From Alphaproteobacteria bacterium (GTDB lineage Bacteria > Pseudomonadota > Alphaproteobacteria > Rhizobiales > Amorphaceae): a DNA stretch of 38,163 nt. Below the pieces are notes generated by a model. It had not been told where the DNA came from. It ran no database searches and saw only the letters and a program-made list of their open reading frames with translations. Shown one piece after another: positions 24,813-33,114 of the stretch; position 1 is the stretch's first letter; every line of letters begins with the position of its first letter. A program made the translations under genes and the position numbers. Where the stretch lies: NCBI GenBank assembly GCA_030431335.1, contig JAUIJH010000033.1:1-38163 (forward strand), given 5' to 3'.

Positions 24813-25295
24813 TCACCACGGGGGCGAGGGCGCCCGCGGGCGGACGAGCGTTTCGGCCGTTGCGCGGCGCGGCAGGGTCGCCAGACCCGTCGTCGGGGGC
24901 GGCGGCGTCAGGAATTGCAGGGCGTTGATGCTCTGATAGCCGGCGTTGCAGGAGAAGGAGACCCGCACCGTCGCGCGCTCCTTCATCGCCTGCATCATGC
25001 GGCCCGTCTCGGCGAGCCAACGGGGCCGGCCGCGCTCATAGACGTACTGGTCGGACGGGCACGGGCTCTGCGGCGAGCGGCCCATCGTCACCACCGTCGC
25101 CGTACCGCCGACGCGCACGTCGACGACCGCGGTGTCGAGGAAGATGCGCCCGGCCTTCTGCGTATCGGCCTGCGCCGGCGCCCCTTCCGCAACGGCGGAG
25201 GCGCCGAACCCGCCGGACTGCGCCTGCGCGCCGGCGCAAGCACCGAGCAGCAACGCGACCGCCGCCCTCCCGCGCAATGCCCGTGTCCGCCGCAT
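24813..25295 (-). CDS. Small secreted hypothetical protein
   Basis: A 160-residue protein with an N-terminal signal peptide (MRRTRALRGRAAVALLLGAC, then AGAQAQS). The Cys may be a lipobox position (LLGAC-A), making a lipoprotein possible. The mature part has no domain I recognise; two further Cys (SPCPSDQYV; VSFSCNAGY) could pair. It ends in a Pro-rich tail. GGAGGAG precedes the ATG. It converges on the Lrp-like gene with 12 bases between. Confidence 0.7.
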   Translation of the reverse strand: MRRTRALRGRAAVALLLGACAGAQAQSGGFGASAVAEGAPAQADTQKAGRIFLDTAVVDVRVGGTATVVTMGRSPQSPCPSDQYVYERGRPRWLAETGRMMQAMKERATVRVSFSCNAGYQSINALQFLTPPPPTTGLATLPRRATAETLVRPRAPSPPW

Positions 25296-25453
25296 GCCAC
25301 TCCTCCGCAACGCTCTGTGACACGATCGGCCGCCGTTCCCGCCTGAAGCGATGGGGATGCCCGCGCCGCCCGCCCATGGGACAAGCGCCCAACGAAGTAG
25401 CAGCCCATCCTTGGCAAGAGCTGTGCTCCGGGCCGGGGGGCTGTTGACAAGCC

Positions 25454-26101
25454 TCAGCCGAGGGCGGCCGCGACTCGTGCGCGCAGGTGCGGCAACAGCT
25501 CCGCCTCGAACCAGGGATTCTTGGCGAGCCACCCGTTGTTGCGCCACGACGGATGCGGCAGCGCGATGACGGGACACGGCGCCGTGCGCTCCAGGATGGC
25601 GCGCCAGTCGCGCACGGTCTCCGTCAGCGACTGGCGGCGCGTCTCGGGCAGGTGGTAGCTGAGCGAATATTTGCCGATGCACAGCCGCAGGGAGAGCTGC
25701 GGCAGCGCCGCGAACAGGGTGTCGTGCCAGGTGCGCACGCACTCGCGCCTGGGCGGCAGGTCGCCGCCGTGCCGGTCGTAGCCGGGAAAGCAGAACCCCA
25801 TCGGGACGATGGCGACCTTGGCGGCGTCGTAGAAGGTCGCCTCGTCGAGGCCGAGCCAGGCGCGCAGCCGCACTCCGGAGGGGTCGAAAAAGGGCTTGCC
25901 CGCGATGTGCGCGCGGTTGCCTGGCGCCTGGCTGCAGATCGCGAGGCGCACCGTGGGCGAGAGCTGAAACACCGGGCGCGGCTCGTGCGGCAGCGGCGGC
26001 CCCTCAGGCCGCTCGGCGCAGATGCGGCAGCGGCGGATGCGGACCGCGAGATCGTCGAGCCCGCCCGCCTGCGCCCGCCCCCCGGCCGGCCGCGGGCTCA
26101 T
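25454..26101 (-). CDS. Uracil-DNA glycosylase family protein
   Basis: A 215-residue member of the uracil-DNA-glycosylase superfamily: SQAPGNRAHIAGKPFFDPSG is the phosphate/uracil pocket region and ALPHPSWRNNGWLAKNPWFE carries the C-terminal His motif. Cys25 and Cys28 (CRIC), with later Cys residues, might hold a metal or Fe-S centre. It likely excises uracil or a related base, though some relatives are not proven active. The ATG overlaps the cobT stop as ATGA, making it the last gene of the dusA-cobS-protease-cobT chain. Confidence 0.9.
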   Translation of the reverse strand: MSPRPAGGRAQAGGLDDLAVRIRRCRICAERPEGPPLPHEPRPVFQLSPTVRLAICSQAPGNRAHIAGKPFFDPSGVRLRAWLGLDEATFYDAAKVAIVPMGFCFPGYDRHGGDLPPRRECVRTWHDTLFAALPQLSLRLCIGKYSLSYHLPETRRQSLTETVRDWRAILERTAPCPVIALPHPSWRNNGWLAKNPWFEAELLPHLRARVAAALG

Positions 26102-27114
26102 CCCTTGCCGGCGACGCCCGCCTCCGCGAACGTCGCCATGCCGCCGTGGCACGCGGCCGCGGCCTGGACGATGCCGATGGCCAGCGCCGCGCCGGTGCCT
26201 TCGCCGAGCCGCATGTCGAGGTCGAGCAGCGGCCGCACGCCCATCGCCTCCAGCGCGCGCCGGTGCTGCGCCTCCGCCGAGCGGTGGGCGAACAGGCAAT
26301 GGTCGATGGCCGCACGGTCGATGGAGGAGACCACCGCCGCCGCCGCGCTCGCCACGAAGCCGTCGACGATCACCGGCACCCCCTGCGTGCGGGCGGCCAG
26401 GATGGCGCCGACCATGGCCGCGATCTCGCGCCCGCCCAGCCGCTTGAGCACCGTGAGCGGATCGTCGATCGGGCCGACCCGCTCCAGCGCGCGCGCCACG
26501 GCCGCCACCTTGCTGTCGAACAGCGCGCCGGTCGCCCCGGCGCCCATGCCGCACCAGGCCGCCGCGCCGCCGCCATAGAGGGCGGCATAGACCGCGGCCG
26601 CGACGGCCGTGTTGCCGATCCCCATCTCGCCGATGCCGAGGCAATCGACCTCGCCCGCGATGGCTTCCAGCCCGAAGGCCATGGTGCCCGCGAGCGCCTT
26701 GTCGCTGGCGAAGGCGTCCTCGCGGGCGATGTTGCCGGAGGGCACGTCCACCGCGAGGTCGAACACCGACAGCCCGATGCCGTTCGCGCCGCACAGCTGG
26801 TTGATCGCGGCCTTGCCGTCGCGGAAGGCGGCCAGCATCTGCGCGTTGACGCTGGCGGGAAACGGCGAAACGCCTTCCTCGACGATGCCGTGGCTGGCGG
26901 CGAACACCACCACGCGCGGCCGCGTGACCTCCGGCGGCGCCTTGCCGGTCACGGCGGTGAGGAACGCGGCGATCTCCTCCAGCCGTCCCAGCGCGCCGGG
27001 CGGCTTGATGAGCTGCGCCTCGCGCGCCGCCGTCGCCGCGATGGCCTCGCTGCGGTCGGGCAAGGGCTGGGTCGCAAGGCGGCGGAAATCGTCGAGCGGG
27101 GAAGGTTCGGTCAT
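26098..27114 (-). CDS. cobT: Nicotinate-nucleotide-dimethylbenzimidazole phosphoribosyltransferase
   Basis: A 338-residue enzyme that activates the lower ligand for cobalamin assembly (alpha-ribazole phosphate synthesis). Hallmarks are IKPPGALGRLEEIA, VVFAASHGIVEEGVSPFP, CLGIGEMGIGNTAVAAAVYA and the C-terminal DMRLGEGTGAALA with the catalytic Glu. The ATG overlaps the stop of the protease gene as ATGA. With cobS it completes nucleotide-loop synthesis; cobU and other cob genes are not in this window. Confidence 0.97.
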   Translation of the reverse strand: MTEPSPLDDFRRLATQPLPDRSEAIAATAAREAQLIKPPGALGRLEEIAAFLTAVTGKAPPEVTRPRVVVFAASHGIVEEGVSPFPASVNAQMLAAFRDGKAAINQLCGANGIGLSVFDLAVDVPSGNIAREDAFASDKALAGTMAFGLEAIAGEVDCLGIGEMGIGNTAVAAAVYAALYGGGAAAWCGMGAGATGALFDSKVAAVARALERVGPIDDPLTVLKRLGGREIAAMVGAILAARTQGVPVIVDGFVASAAAAVVSSIDRAAIDHCLFAHRSAEAQHRRALEAMGVRPLLDLDMRLGEGTGAALAIGIVQAAAACHGGMATFAEAGVAGKG

Positions 27115-27833
27115 GGATTGAGCACCAGGCGGTCGCGGCGCACTTCGTAGCCGGACAAGCGATCGAGGAAAGTCATGCCGAGCAGGCTCGTGTCGAGCTC
27201 GCCGGGCTGGGCCACCGCCGCGCGCACGTTGCTCGCCACGATGGAGCCGACGCGGATCTCGTCGACCCGCACCGGCGCGACGCGGGTCAGCCCCGCCGCC
27301 GTCATCACCGGGATGCGGTAGTCGAGCGATTCGGGGTGGAAGCCGGCCCGTTGCGCATCGGCGGCGGCAAGCACCACGATGCTCGCCCCGGTGTCGAACA
27401 GGAACGACACCGGCGCGTCGTTGACCTCGGCATCGACGACGAAATGGCCCTGATAGGCGCGGCGCACGATCACCTTGCTGCCGTTGACGATGGTCGCGCC
27501 CGGCAACAGCACCGACAGCACTTCGCGCCCGGCCGTCTCCAGCGGCGCCCGGTAGGCGTAAAGCGCCACGAGGCCGAGGAACATCGCCGCCCACACGAGC
27601 ATCGACCGCAGGAAATGCGGCAGCCGCACATGGCGCATGCCGATGAGGATCACCAGGAACACCGCCAGAAGGACCACCAGCTTGACGGCCCGTGGCGCGG
27701 TGTTGTCGATTTCGATCGGCGGCACCTCCTGCGCCGCGCCGGCGGCGACGAACGCCACCACCAGCACGCCGGCCGCCAACGCCGCGAGTGCGGTGCGCAG
27801 GCCGTTCGCCTTGAGGTTCACCAGAATGTTCAC
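27111..27833 (-). CDS. Membrane-anchored retropepsin-like aspartic protease
   Basis: A 240-residue protein with three hydrophobic segments in the first about 115 residues, then a clan-AA protease domain with the catalytic triplet in VSFLFDTGASIVVLAAADA and a flap/substrate region ending in LGMTFLDRLSGYEV. The length and layout match the TIGR02281 group. I use a GTG at 27833 overlapping the cobS stop as GTGA. The active site may face the periplasm. Its substrates and any link to cobalamin are unknown. Confidence 0.87.
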   Translation of the reverse strand: MNILVNLKANGLRTALAALAAGVLVVAFVAAGAAQEVPPIEIDNTAPRAVKLVVLLAVFLVILIGMRHVRLPHFLRSMLVWAAMFLGLVALYAYRAPLETAGREVLSVLLPGATIVNGSKVIVRRAYQGHFVVDAEVNDAPVSFLFDTGASIVVLAAADAQRAGFHPESLDYRIPVMTAAGLTRVAPVRVDEIRVGSIVASNVRAAVAQPGELDTSLLGMTFLDRLSGYEVRRDRLVLNP

Positions 27834-28594
27834 AGCGTCCACATAGTGAGCACCAACAGATAAGTCATGTCCGCCACGACCACCGTCGCCCCGATGACGT
27901 CGCCCGTGTGTCCGCCGATCTTGTGGTCGGCCAAGGTGGCGCAGGCCTTGGCCGCGCCCGCTGCCGCCACGGCGGCAAGGACAAAGCCCACCGGCGCCCA
28001 CCATGCGACGAGGATCGCCGTCGCCGCGGCGGCGATGACGATCGCGCGGCGGAAGGTCGCAATGGTCGGCCGACCGATGGCGACGGCGAGCCCGTCGCGC
28101 CGCGCCGGCACGAGCCCCACCCACGGGTAGAGCGCGACGGCGCGCGAGGCGGCGGCGCTCGCCAGCAGCATCAGCATCGCAAACAACGGGCTCGAAGCCA
28201 CGGCGCTCGCCAGGATCGCGACCTTGAGCAGGACCGCGCCCACGAGCGCCAGCACGCCGTAGCTGCCGATGCGGCTGTCGCGCATGATCTCGAGCCGGCG
28301 CGCGGCATCGGCGCCGCCCCAGAACCCGTCCGCGCAGTCGGCGAGCCCGTCCTCGTGCAGCGCGCCGGTGAGGACGATCGTCGTCGCCGTCGCGAGCACG
28401 GCCGCCACCAGCGCCGAGGCGCCGAGCCCGTGCAGAGCGACGAGGACGAGGCCGGCCGGCAGGGCGACGGCGAGGCCCGCGAGCGGCGCCAGCGCGACGG
28501 CGCTCGCCAGCGGCGCGCGCGGCAATTCGGCCGGCACCTTGATGCGCGAATAGAAGGCGAGCGCCGTCGCGAATTGTGGCAGCAACGGGTTCAT
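27830..28594 (-). CDS. cobS: Adenosylcobinamide-GDP ribazoletransferase (cobalamin synthase)
   Basis: A 254-residue inner-membrane enzyme that joins adenosylcobinamide-GDP and alpha-ribazole. The signature is TGALHEDGLADCADGFWGG, followed by RRLEIMRDSRIGSYG and a later GGHTGDVIGA. About six hydrophobic helices are visible. The ATG overlaps the dusA stop as ATGA. It is followed directly by the protease and cobT. Confidence 0.96.
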   Translation of the reverse strand: MNPLLPQFATALAFYSRIKVPAELPRAPLASAVALAPLAGLAVALPAGLVLVALHGLGASALVAAVLATATTIVLTGALHEDGLADCADGFWGGADAARRLEIMRDSRIGSYGVLALVGAVLLKVAILASAVASSPLFAMLMLLASAAASRAVALYPWVGLVPARRDGLAVAIGRPTIATFRRAIVIAAAATAILVAWWAPVGFVLAAVAAAGAAKACATLADHKIGGHTGDVIGATVVVADMTYLLVLTMWTL

Positions 28595-29598
28595 GCTGCG
28601 GCGGCCGTCTCCGGCTGCATCATCGCCGCCTCGATGGCGTCGACCGCGGCGCGCAGATAGTCGCCCGCCGCGCCGGGGGTCTGGCCGACGGCCGCCAAGG
28701 TGCGCCGCCAATCGCGCGCGCCGCGCTCGGCATGGAACAGGCCGAGCATGTGGCGGGTGACGTTGTTGAGCCGCCCGCCGCGTGCGACCCAGGCGTCGGC
28801 ATAGTCGGCCATCCGCCGCGCGACGGCGAGGCGATGGGCGCGATCCGCCTCGCCCGACAGCCCCGCCAGCGCCGTGAGGATGGCCGGGCGCTGGTAGGCG
28901 GCACGGCCGATCATCACGCCGTCGAACCGCTCGCCCTCGGCCCGCGCCGCCTCCGCCGTCGCGATGCCGCCATTGAGCCCCACGAACACCGGCAGGCGCG
29001 CCTTGAGCCGCGCCACGCGCGCATAATCGAGCGGCGGCACGTCGCGGTTTTGCGCCGGCGAGAGGCCTTTGAGCCACGCCTTGCGCGCGTGCACCCAAAT
29101 CGCCTCCACGCCGGCAGCGAGCGCGGCATCGGCAACCGCGTCGAGCGCCTCCTCGGGATCCTGATCGTCGACGCCGATGCGGCATTTGAGCGAGACCGGC
29201 AGCCCCCCCTCGCCCATCGCCGCCAGGCATTCGCCCACGAGCGCCGGCTCGCGCATCAGGCAGGCGCCGAAGCGGCCGCCCTGCACGCGGTCCGACGGGC
29301 AGCCGACATTGAGGTTCAATTCGCCATAGCCCCAGTCGGCGGCGATGCGGCTCGCGCGGGCAAGCTCCTCCGGATCGGCGCCGCCGAGCTGCAGCACCAG
29401 CGGGCGTTCCTCCTCGCTGAATCCGAGCAGCCGCTCGCCGTCACCGAAGATAACGGCTTTCGCGGTAACCATTTCGGTGAAAAGTTGCACATGGGGATTG
29501 AGCCGCCGGTGAAAGACACGGCAGTGACGGTCTGTCCAATCCATCATCGGCGCCACGGCGAGGCGCCGCGCGCCTGTTGGCTGTTCGCGCATACTCAT
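28591..29598 (-). CDS. dusA: tRNA-dihydrouridine synthase A
   Basis: A 335-residue FMN enzyme that reduces uridine in the tRNA D-loop. Hallmarks are VAPMMDWTDRHCRVFHR, ELNLNVGCPSDRVQGGRFGA with the active-site Cys, VKCRIG-type VSLKCRIGVD, and FVGLNGGIATAE. It is the first gene of a five-gene chain, all overlapping by four bases. The ATG at 29598 has no clear ribosome-binding site. The gene's 5' end is a known integration target for genomic islands in other bacteria; none is inserted here. Confidence 0.96.
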   Translation of the reverse strand: MSMREQPTGARRLAVAPMMDWTDRHCRVFHRRLNPHVQLFTEMVTAKAVIFGDGERLLGFSEEERPLVLQLGGADPEELARASRIAADWGYGELNLNVGCPSDRVQGGRFGACLMREPALVGECLAAMGEGGLPVSLKCRIGVDDQDPEEALDAVADAALAAGVEAIWVHARKAWLKGLSPAQNRDVPPLDYARVARLKARLPVFVGLNGGIATAEAARAEGERFDGVMIGRAAYQRPAILTALAGLSGEADRAHRLAVARRMADYADAWVARGGRLNNVTRHMLGLFHAERGARDWRRTLAAVGQTPGAAGDYLRAAVDAIEAAMMQPETAAAA

Positions 29599-29667
29599 GG
29601 CAGATCACATGGGCGATTGTGTGCCGCCATGGCAAGCCTTTCCCCGTCCAACCTCAAGAGGACTTCA

Positions 29668-30024
29668 ATGACCAAGAAAACGCTCGGCGCCGCCTCGGTG
29701 CCCCTGTCGAAGGTGGTGATCGCCAACGGCTTCGTGTTCATCTCCGGCACCGTGCCCCGCACGCCCGAGGGCACCATCCCCGAAGGCATCGACGCCCAGA
29801 CCCGCCTGGTGATGGACCAGATCAAGGCGCAGGTGGAAGAAGCCGGCTCGTCGATGGACAAGATCGTCAAGACGACCGTGTTCCTGACCGACAAGACCAA
29901 TTTCGCCGGCATGAACGCCGCCTATGGCAGCTACTTCCCGAGCGAGCCGCCGGCCCGCTCCACCCTCGTCTGCGACCTCGTGATCGACATCCTGGTCGAG
30001 ATCGAAGCCGTCGCCGTCCTCTAG
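29668..30024 (+). CDS. RidA family (YjgF/YER057c/UK114) protein
   Basis: A 118-residue trimer-forming enamine/imine deaminase-like protein. Features are KVVIANGFVFISGTVPRTPE, DQIKAQVEEAGSSMDKIVKT, the strand TTVFLTD and the conserved Arg in PPARSTLVCDL that binds the substrate carboxylate. The final Glu region (LVEIEAVAVL) is also typical. AGAGGA precedes the ATG. It is divergent from dusA. The catalytic Arg suggests deaminase activity, but paralogue specificity cannot be read. Confidence 0.93.
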   Translation: MTKKTLGAASVPLSKVVIANGFVFISGTVPRTPEGTIPEGIDAQTRLVMDQIKAQVEEAGSSMDKIVKTTVFLTDKTNFAGMNAAYGSYFPSEPPARSTLVCDLVIDILVEIEAVAVL

Positions 30025-30037
30025 GGACGGAAGGGCC

Positions 30038-30081
30038 GCGGCGAGGACGGGGCGAATCGCTTCGCCCTTCGACCTCGCCGC
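30038..30081. terminator. Large hairpin between the convergent ridA-like and CPT-like genes
   Basis: An outer stem GCGGCGAGG/CCTCGCCGC (30038-30046 with 30073-30081) encloses an inner stem GGGCGAA/TTCGCCC (30050-30056 with 30061-30067) with a TCGC loop. It sits between two converging stops and could end transcription from both sides, though a U-tract is missing. Confidence 0.55.
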
Positions 30082-30105
30082 AGCCATTGACGCGGGCCGG
30101 CCCCG

Positions 30106-30705
30106 TCAGGCCCGCAGCGCGGCGAGGATCCGCGCCACGCAAGCCTCGGTGGACAATGCGGCGGTGTCGACGGTCGTGTCGTAGTCGCAAAAGCTGTGCA
30201 CGACGTCCACGAGGCCGCGCGCGCGGCCCAGCACGCGGTCGCCGCGGTCGCGCTCGCGGCTCTCCAGCACCGCCAACGGGCAGGTGACGCCCACCGAGAA
30301 GACCGAAAGTCCCGCCGTGGCCGCGCGGAAGCTGTCGTACATCTCCCGGTCGTGCAGGACATGATCGAAGATGACGGGGTTGCCGGCCTCGATCAGTGCG
30401 CGCACGGCCGGCGCCATCGCGTTGGTCAGGTTGCGAAACACGGGGCCGAAGCGGGCGACGACGGCCGGCGGTGCGCCTGGCGGCGAGGTCGTCACCATCT
30501 CGACGCCCAGAGCCGTCCAGCGATCCGTGCTGCCCTGCCGCGCCGTGTCCGCGCCGAGATAGTAGCGCGGGGCCGACATGAAGATGAAATCGTCGAAGCC
30601 GGCGATGAGGTAGGGATGCTCGATGGCGCCCTGCAGCGCGCGGCAGAGCGTGGTCTTGCCGGCGCTCGACGGCCCGTTCACCAGTATCAGCTGCGGCCAG
30701 CGCAT
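30106..30705 (-). CDS. Chloramphenicol-phosphotransferase-like P-loop kinase
   Basis: A 199-residue P-loop protein of the CPT family: LILVNGPSSAGKTTLCRALQ carries Walker A, LIAGFDDFIFMSAPRYY follows as in CPT proteins (substrate-binding Asp pair), and VIFDHVLHDREMY carries the Walker-B-like region. Most chromosomal relatives are not antibiotic-resistance enzymes; this one may phosphorylate another small molecule, so resistance should not be inferred. GGAGGG is about ten bases before the ATG. Confidence 0.88.
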   Translation of the reverse strand: MRWPQLILVNGPSSAGKTTLCRALQGAIEHPYLIAGFDDFIFMSAPRYYLGADTARQGSTDRWTALGVEMVTTSPPGAPPAVVARFGPVFRNLTNAMAPAVRALIEAGNPVIFDHVLHDREMYDSFRAATAGLSVFSVGVTCPLAVLESRERDRGDRVLGRARGLVDVVHSFCDYDTTVDTAALSTEACVARILAALRA

Positions 30706-31007
30706 GGCGGGCGACCCTCCGGCCTAGGCCGCAACGCGCCGGCGCGATTCGCCGGCGGCGCGGCGGGGCGTGCTGTCGATGGCGCCGGGCCGGAGGCGCC
30801 CGTTGCCGCAACAGCCGCGCTCGCGGTCCTCGGCGCGGGTATCCGCGACGCATTCGGCAACGGGCATGGCGTTCCTTCGGGTGAGCGGGAGCGGGACTTC
30901 GCCCGGGGCATCCGGCGCCATTCGGCGCAGACGAGATGCACGAAACCGCGCTTCGGCGGGCGGCACCGACCAGACGAAAGCCGTCCAACCACCTGCCGAT
31001 CGCGCGA
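30706..31007. other. Intergenic region between the CPT-like and M19 dipeptidase genes
   Basis: A 302-base GC-rich gap on the leftward strand. It contains one possible short frame (30724-30867, listed separately); otherwise I see no gene, RNA or clear terminator. A 12-base palindrome GATCGCGCGATC overlaps the dipeptidase stop codon. Confidence 0.5.
30724..30867 (-). CDS. Possible 47-residue Arg-rich protein
   Basis: An ATG preceded by AAGGA at five bases opens a 47-codon frame beginning MPVAECVADTRAEDRERGCC and ending in an Arg-rich tail. It has a CC pair and no recognisable domain. Arg-rich frames arise by chance in GC-rich DNA, so only the ribosome-binding site and the otherwise empty gap support it. 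Confidence 0.25.
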   Translation of the reverse strand: MPVAECVADTRAEDRERGCCGNGRLRPGAIDSTPRRAAGESRRRVAA

Positions 31008-32072
31008 TCAAGCGGGGGCGGCCGGCGCCTTCAGCGTGCGCGCGAGCACGCTCAACCAGTTGCGATAGCAGATGGCATCGATCAGCTCGTCGCCGTAGCC
31101 CGCCGCGCGCATCGCCTCCACCAGGCGGGGCAAGCCGGCCGCGTCGCCGATGTCGCTCGGCACCACCGCGCCGTCGAAATCGGAGCCGAGCGCGACGCCG
31201 CGCGGCCCGAGCTTGTTCAGCATGTGGTCGAGATGGCGCGTCATGGTGGAGAGCGGCGTCGCGGCGGTGCGGCGGCCGTCCTCGCGCAAGAAGAAGGTCG
31301 CGAAGTTGAGGCCGACGACGCCATCGCTGTCGCGGATCGCGTCCATCTGCGCGTCGGTGAGGTTGCGCGACACCGGGCACACCGCGTGCGCGTTGGAGTG
31401 GGTGGCGACGATGGGCGCCTTGGAATGGCGCACCACGTCCCAGAACCCCTTCTCGTTGAGGTGGCTGCAATCGACCATGATGCCGAGCGCGTTGCAGGCC
31501 GTCACCAGCGCGATGCCACGGTCGGTGAGCCCGTCGCCGATATCGGGGGTGGAGGGAAATTTGAAGGGCACGCCATAGCCGAAGATGGTCGGCCGGCTCC
31601 ACACCAGGCCGAGGGAGCGCAGGCCCGCCGCGTAGAGCACCTCCAGCTCGTCGAGGTGGGGGCCGATGGCGTCCGCGCCCTCCATGTGCAGCATCATGGC
31701 GAAGGTGCCGTCCGCGCCGGCCTTCTCGATGTCCGCGGCATTGCGGCAGATGCGCACGGCACCGTCGGCCTTGCGCTCGATGCGCAGGGCGATGGACAGC
31801 TGGCCGAGCGTCGCGGCAAGGGCGCGCTCCTGGCGCTGGGCGGCGACGTCGTGCGTGACGCTGGCCTCGGAGGGGGTCTCGCCGCGGTCCTGCGGCGCGG
31901 CAGGCTCGGGCACGAAGGTGGCGAAGAGGCCGCCGATCATGCCGCCGCGGCGGGCCCGGGGCAGATCCAGATGGCCCTCGCTGCCTTCTTCGAGGAAGCT
32001 GCTGCCGGTCCGGTCGCGCCGCCAAAGGCGCAGTAGCACGTCGTTGTGCCCGTCAAAGATCCGTTGCGTCAC
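31008..32072 (-). CDS. Membrane dipeptidase (peptidase family M19)
   Basis: A 354-residue zinc dipeptidase. The metal-binding pattern is visible: HxD in IFDGHNDVLL, the bridging Glu in MMLHMEGADAIG, His in MVDCSHLNEKGFWDV and in IVATHSNAHAVCPVSRNLTD, and Asp in GVALGSDFDGAVVP. It may hydrolyse dipeptides, including D-containing ones, or beta-lactam-like amides. It starts at GTG with GAGAGGGG upstream, 45 bases after the TRAP receptor gene in the same leftward unit. The pairing suggests that the TRAP importer brings in a dipeptide-like compound that this enzyme cleaves; that is inference. Confidence 0.94.
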   Translation of the reverse strand: MTQRIFDGHNDVLLRLWRRDRTGSSFLEEGSEGHLDLPRARRGGMIGGLFATFVPEPAAPQDRGETPSEASVTHDVAAQRQERALAATLGQLSIALRIERKADGAVRICRNAADIEKAGADGTFAMMLHMEGADAIGPHLDELEVLYAAGLRSLGLVWSRPTIFGYGVPFKFPSTPDIGDGLTDRGIALVTACNALGIMVDCSHLNEKGFWDVVRHSKAPIVATHSNAHAVCPVSRNLTDAQMDAIRDSDGVVGLNFATFFLREDGRRTAATPLSTMTRHLDHMLNKLGPRGVALGSDFDGAVVPSDIGDAAGLPRLVEAMRAAGYGDELIDAICYRNWLSVLARTLKAPAAPA

Positions 32073-32117
32073 GCTGCCCCTCTCCGCCGTTGCCTGCCGT
32101 CGCGCGGCGGCGCCCGC

Positions 32118-33083
32118 TCAGCGCGCCGCTTCGATGTCCCCAAGTGCCTCCGTCGCCCGCGGGTCGTCCATCCCCTGCGCATAGTCGCGCGCGAAGCTGC
32201 CGAGAGCCTCGCGCCAGGGTCCCTGGTCGACCTCCTGCAATTTGGCCCCCTTTTCGATCGTGCGCGCAAGGGCTTCGGCCTGCTCGGCGGCGGCGATTTC
32301 GTTGAAATAGGCCGCGGAGGATCGCGCGGCGGCCTCGAAGGCGTGACGATCCGCCTCGTCCAGCCCGTCCCAGAAGTCGGCGTTGAAATAAACCACGCCG
32401 ATCGCCCAGATGTGCGCCGTCTCCGACAGGATGGGCGCGACCTCGTAGAGCTTCAGCGCCTCGAAGCCGGATTTCGTCATGTCCATCGCCGACACGACGC
32501 CGTTGGCGAGCGCGCCATAGGCTTCGGTGATGGGCAGCGCGGTCGGGTTGGCGCCCAGCGACCGCCACAGCGCGATGTGCAGGTCGCTCTGCAGCGAACG
32601 CATGGTCAGCCCCTTGATGTCGGAGGGCACCGTGATCGGCTTCTTGGACAGGATGTGCCGCGCGCCGAACACGATGAAGGCCGGCACCACGAAGCCCTCC
32701 TCGCGGTAGGCCGCCTTCAAGGTGTCGCCGAGCGGGCCGGCGAGCGTGCGCTCGATGTGCCCCATGTCCTCGAACAAGAAGGGCAGGTCGAGCACCGCGC
32801 CGAGCGGCACCCAGGTGGTGAGGTTGGCGATGGTGGAGAGCGAGCCGGTGATGGACCCGAGCCGGATCGCCTCGGCTTCCTCTTTCTCGCCCCCCATGGC
32901 ACCGCCGGTCACGATGGTGACCTCGAAGGCGCCCGGCCGCGCCGCCTCCAGTTCCTGCGCGAAGTGCTCCCAGTAGAGCGTCTGCGGCTTGCCCGGGCCG
33001 TACTGGGACGTGACGGTGATGCGTTCGGCGGCGAGCGCGGGCTGGACGGCAAGCAGTGCGGCCAGCGCCAGTAAGCGGATCAT
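32118..33083 (-). CDS. TRAP transporter solute-binding protein (DctP family)
   Basis: A 321-residue periplasmic receptor with a signal peptide (MIRLLALAALLAVQPALAA). Family features are YWEHFAQELEAARPGAFEV, VSAMDMTKSGFEALKLYEVA and HIWAIGVVYFNADFWDGL. The conserved Arg of the LRSLQSD-like region (TMRSLQSDLHIALW) would clamp the ligand carboxylate. The start at 33083 restores the signal peptide; the longer frame is spurious. It lies 31 bases after the fused permease. Confidence 0.93.
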   Translation of the reverse strand: MIRLLALAALLAVQPALAAERITVTSQYGPGKPQTLYWEHFAQELEAARPGAFEVTIVTGGAMGGEKEEAEAIRLGSITGSLSTIANLTTWVPLGAVLDLPFLFEDMGHIERTLAGPLGDTLKAAYREEGFVVPAFIVFGARHILSKKPITVPSDIKGLTMRSLQSDLHIALWRSLGANPTALPITEAYGALANGVVSAMDMTKSGFEALKLYEVAPILSETAHIWAIGVVYFNADFWDGLDEADRHAFEAAARSSAAYFNEIAAAEQAEALARTIEKGAKLQEVDQGPWREALGSFARDYAQGMDDPRATEALGDIEAAR

Positions 33084-33114
33084 CGCGGGTGCCTTTCGAA
33101 GAAAACGAGGGGAA

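Noticed and set aside
27830-29230. A 466-residue cobS with a long N-terminal extension
   Set aside because: The extension overlaps dusA in another frame and is Arg/Gly-rich; the ATGA-overlapping ATG at 28594 gives the normal CobS length.
28591-29667. Integrated element at dusA
   Set aside because: dusA is a common attachment gene, but no integrase, direct repeat or phage gene adjoins it; the gap to the ridA-like gene is only 69 bases.
30106-30705. Antibiotic resistance gene (chloramphenicol phosphotransferase)
   Set aside because: Only family-level similarity is visible; most chromosomal members have other roles, and no mobile context exists.
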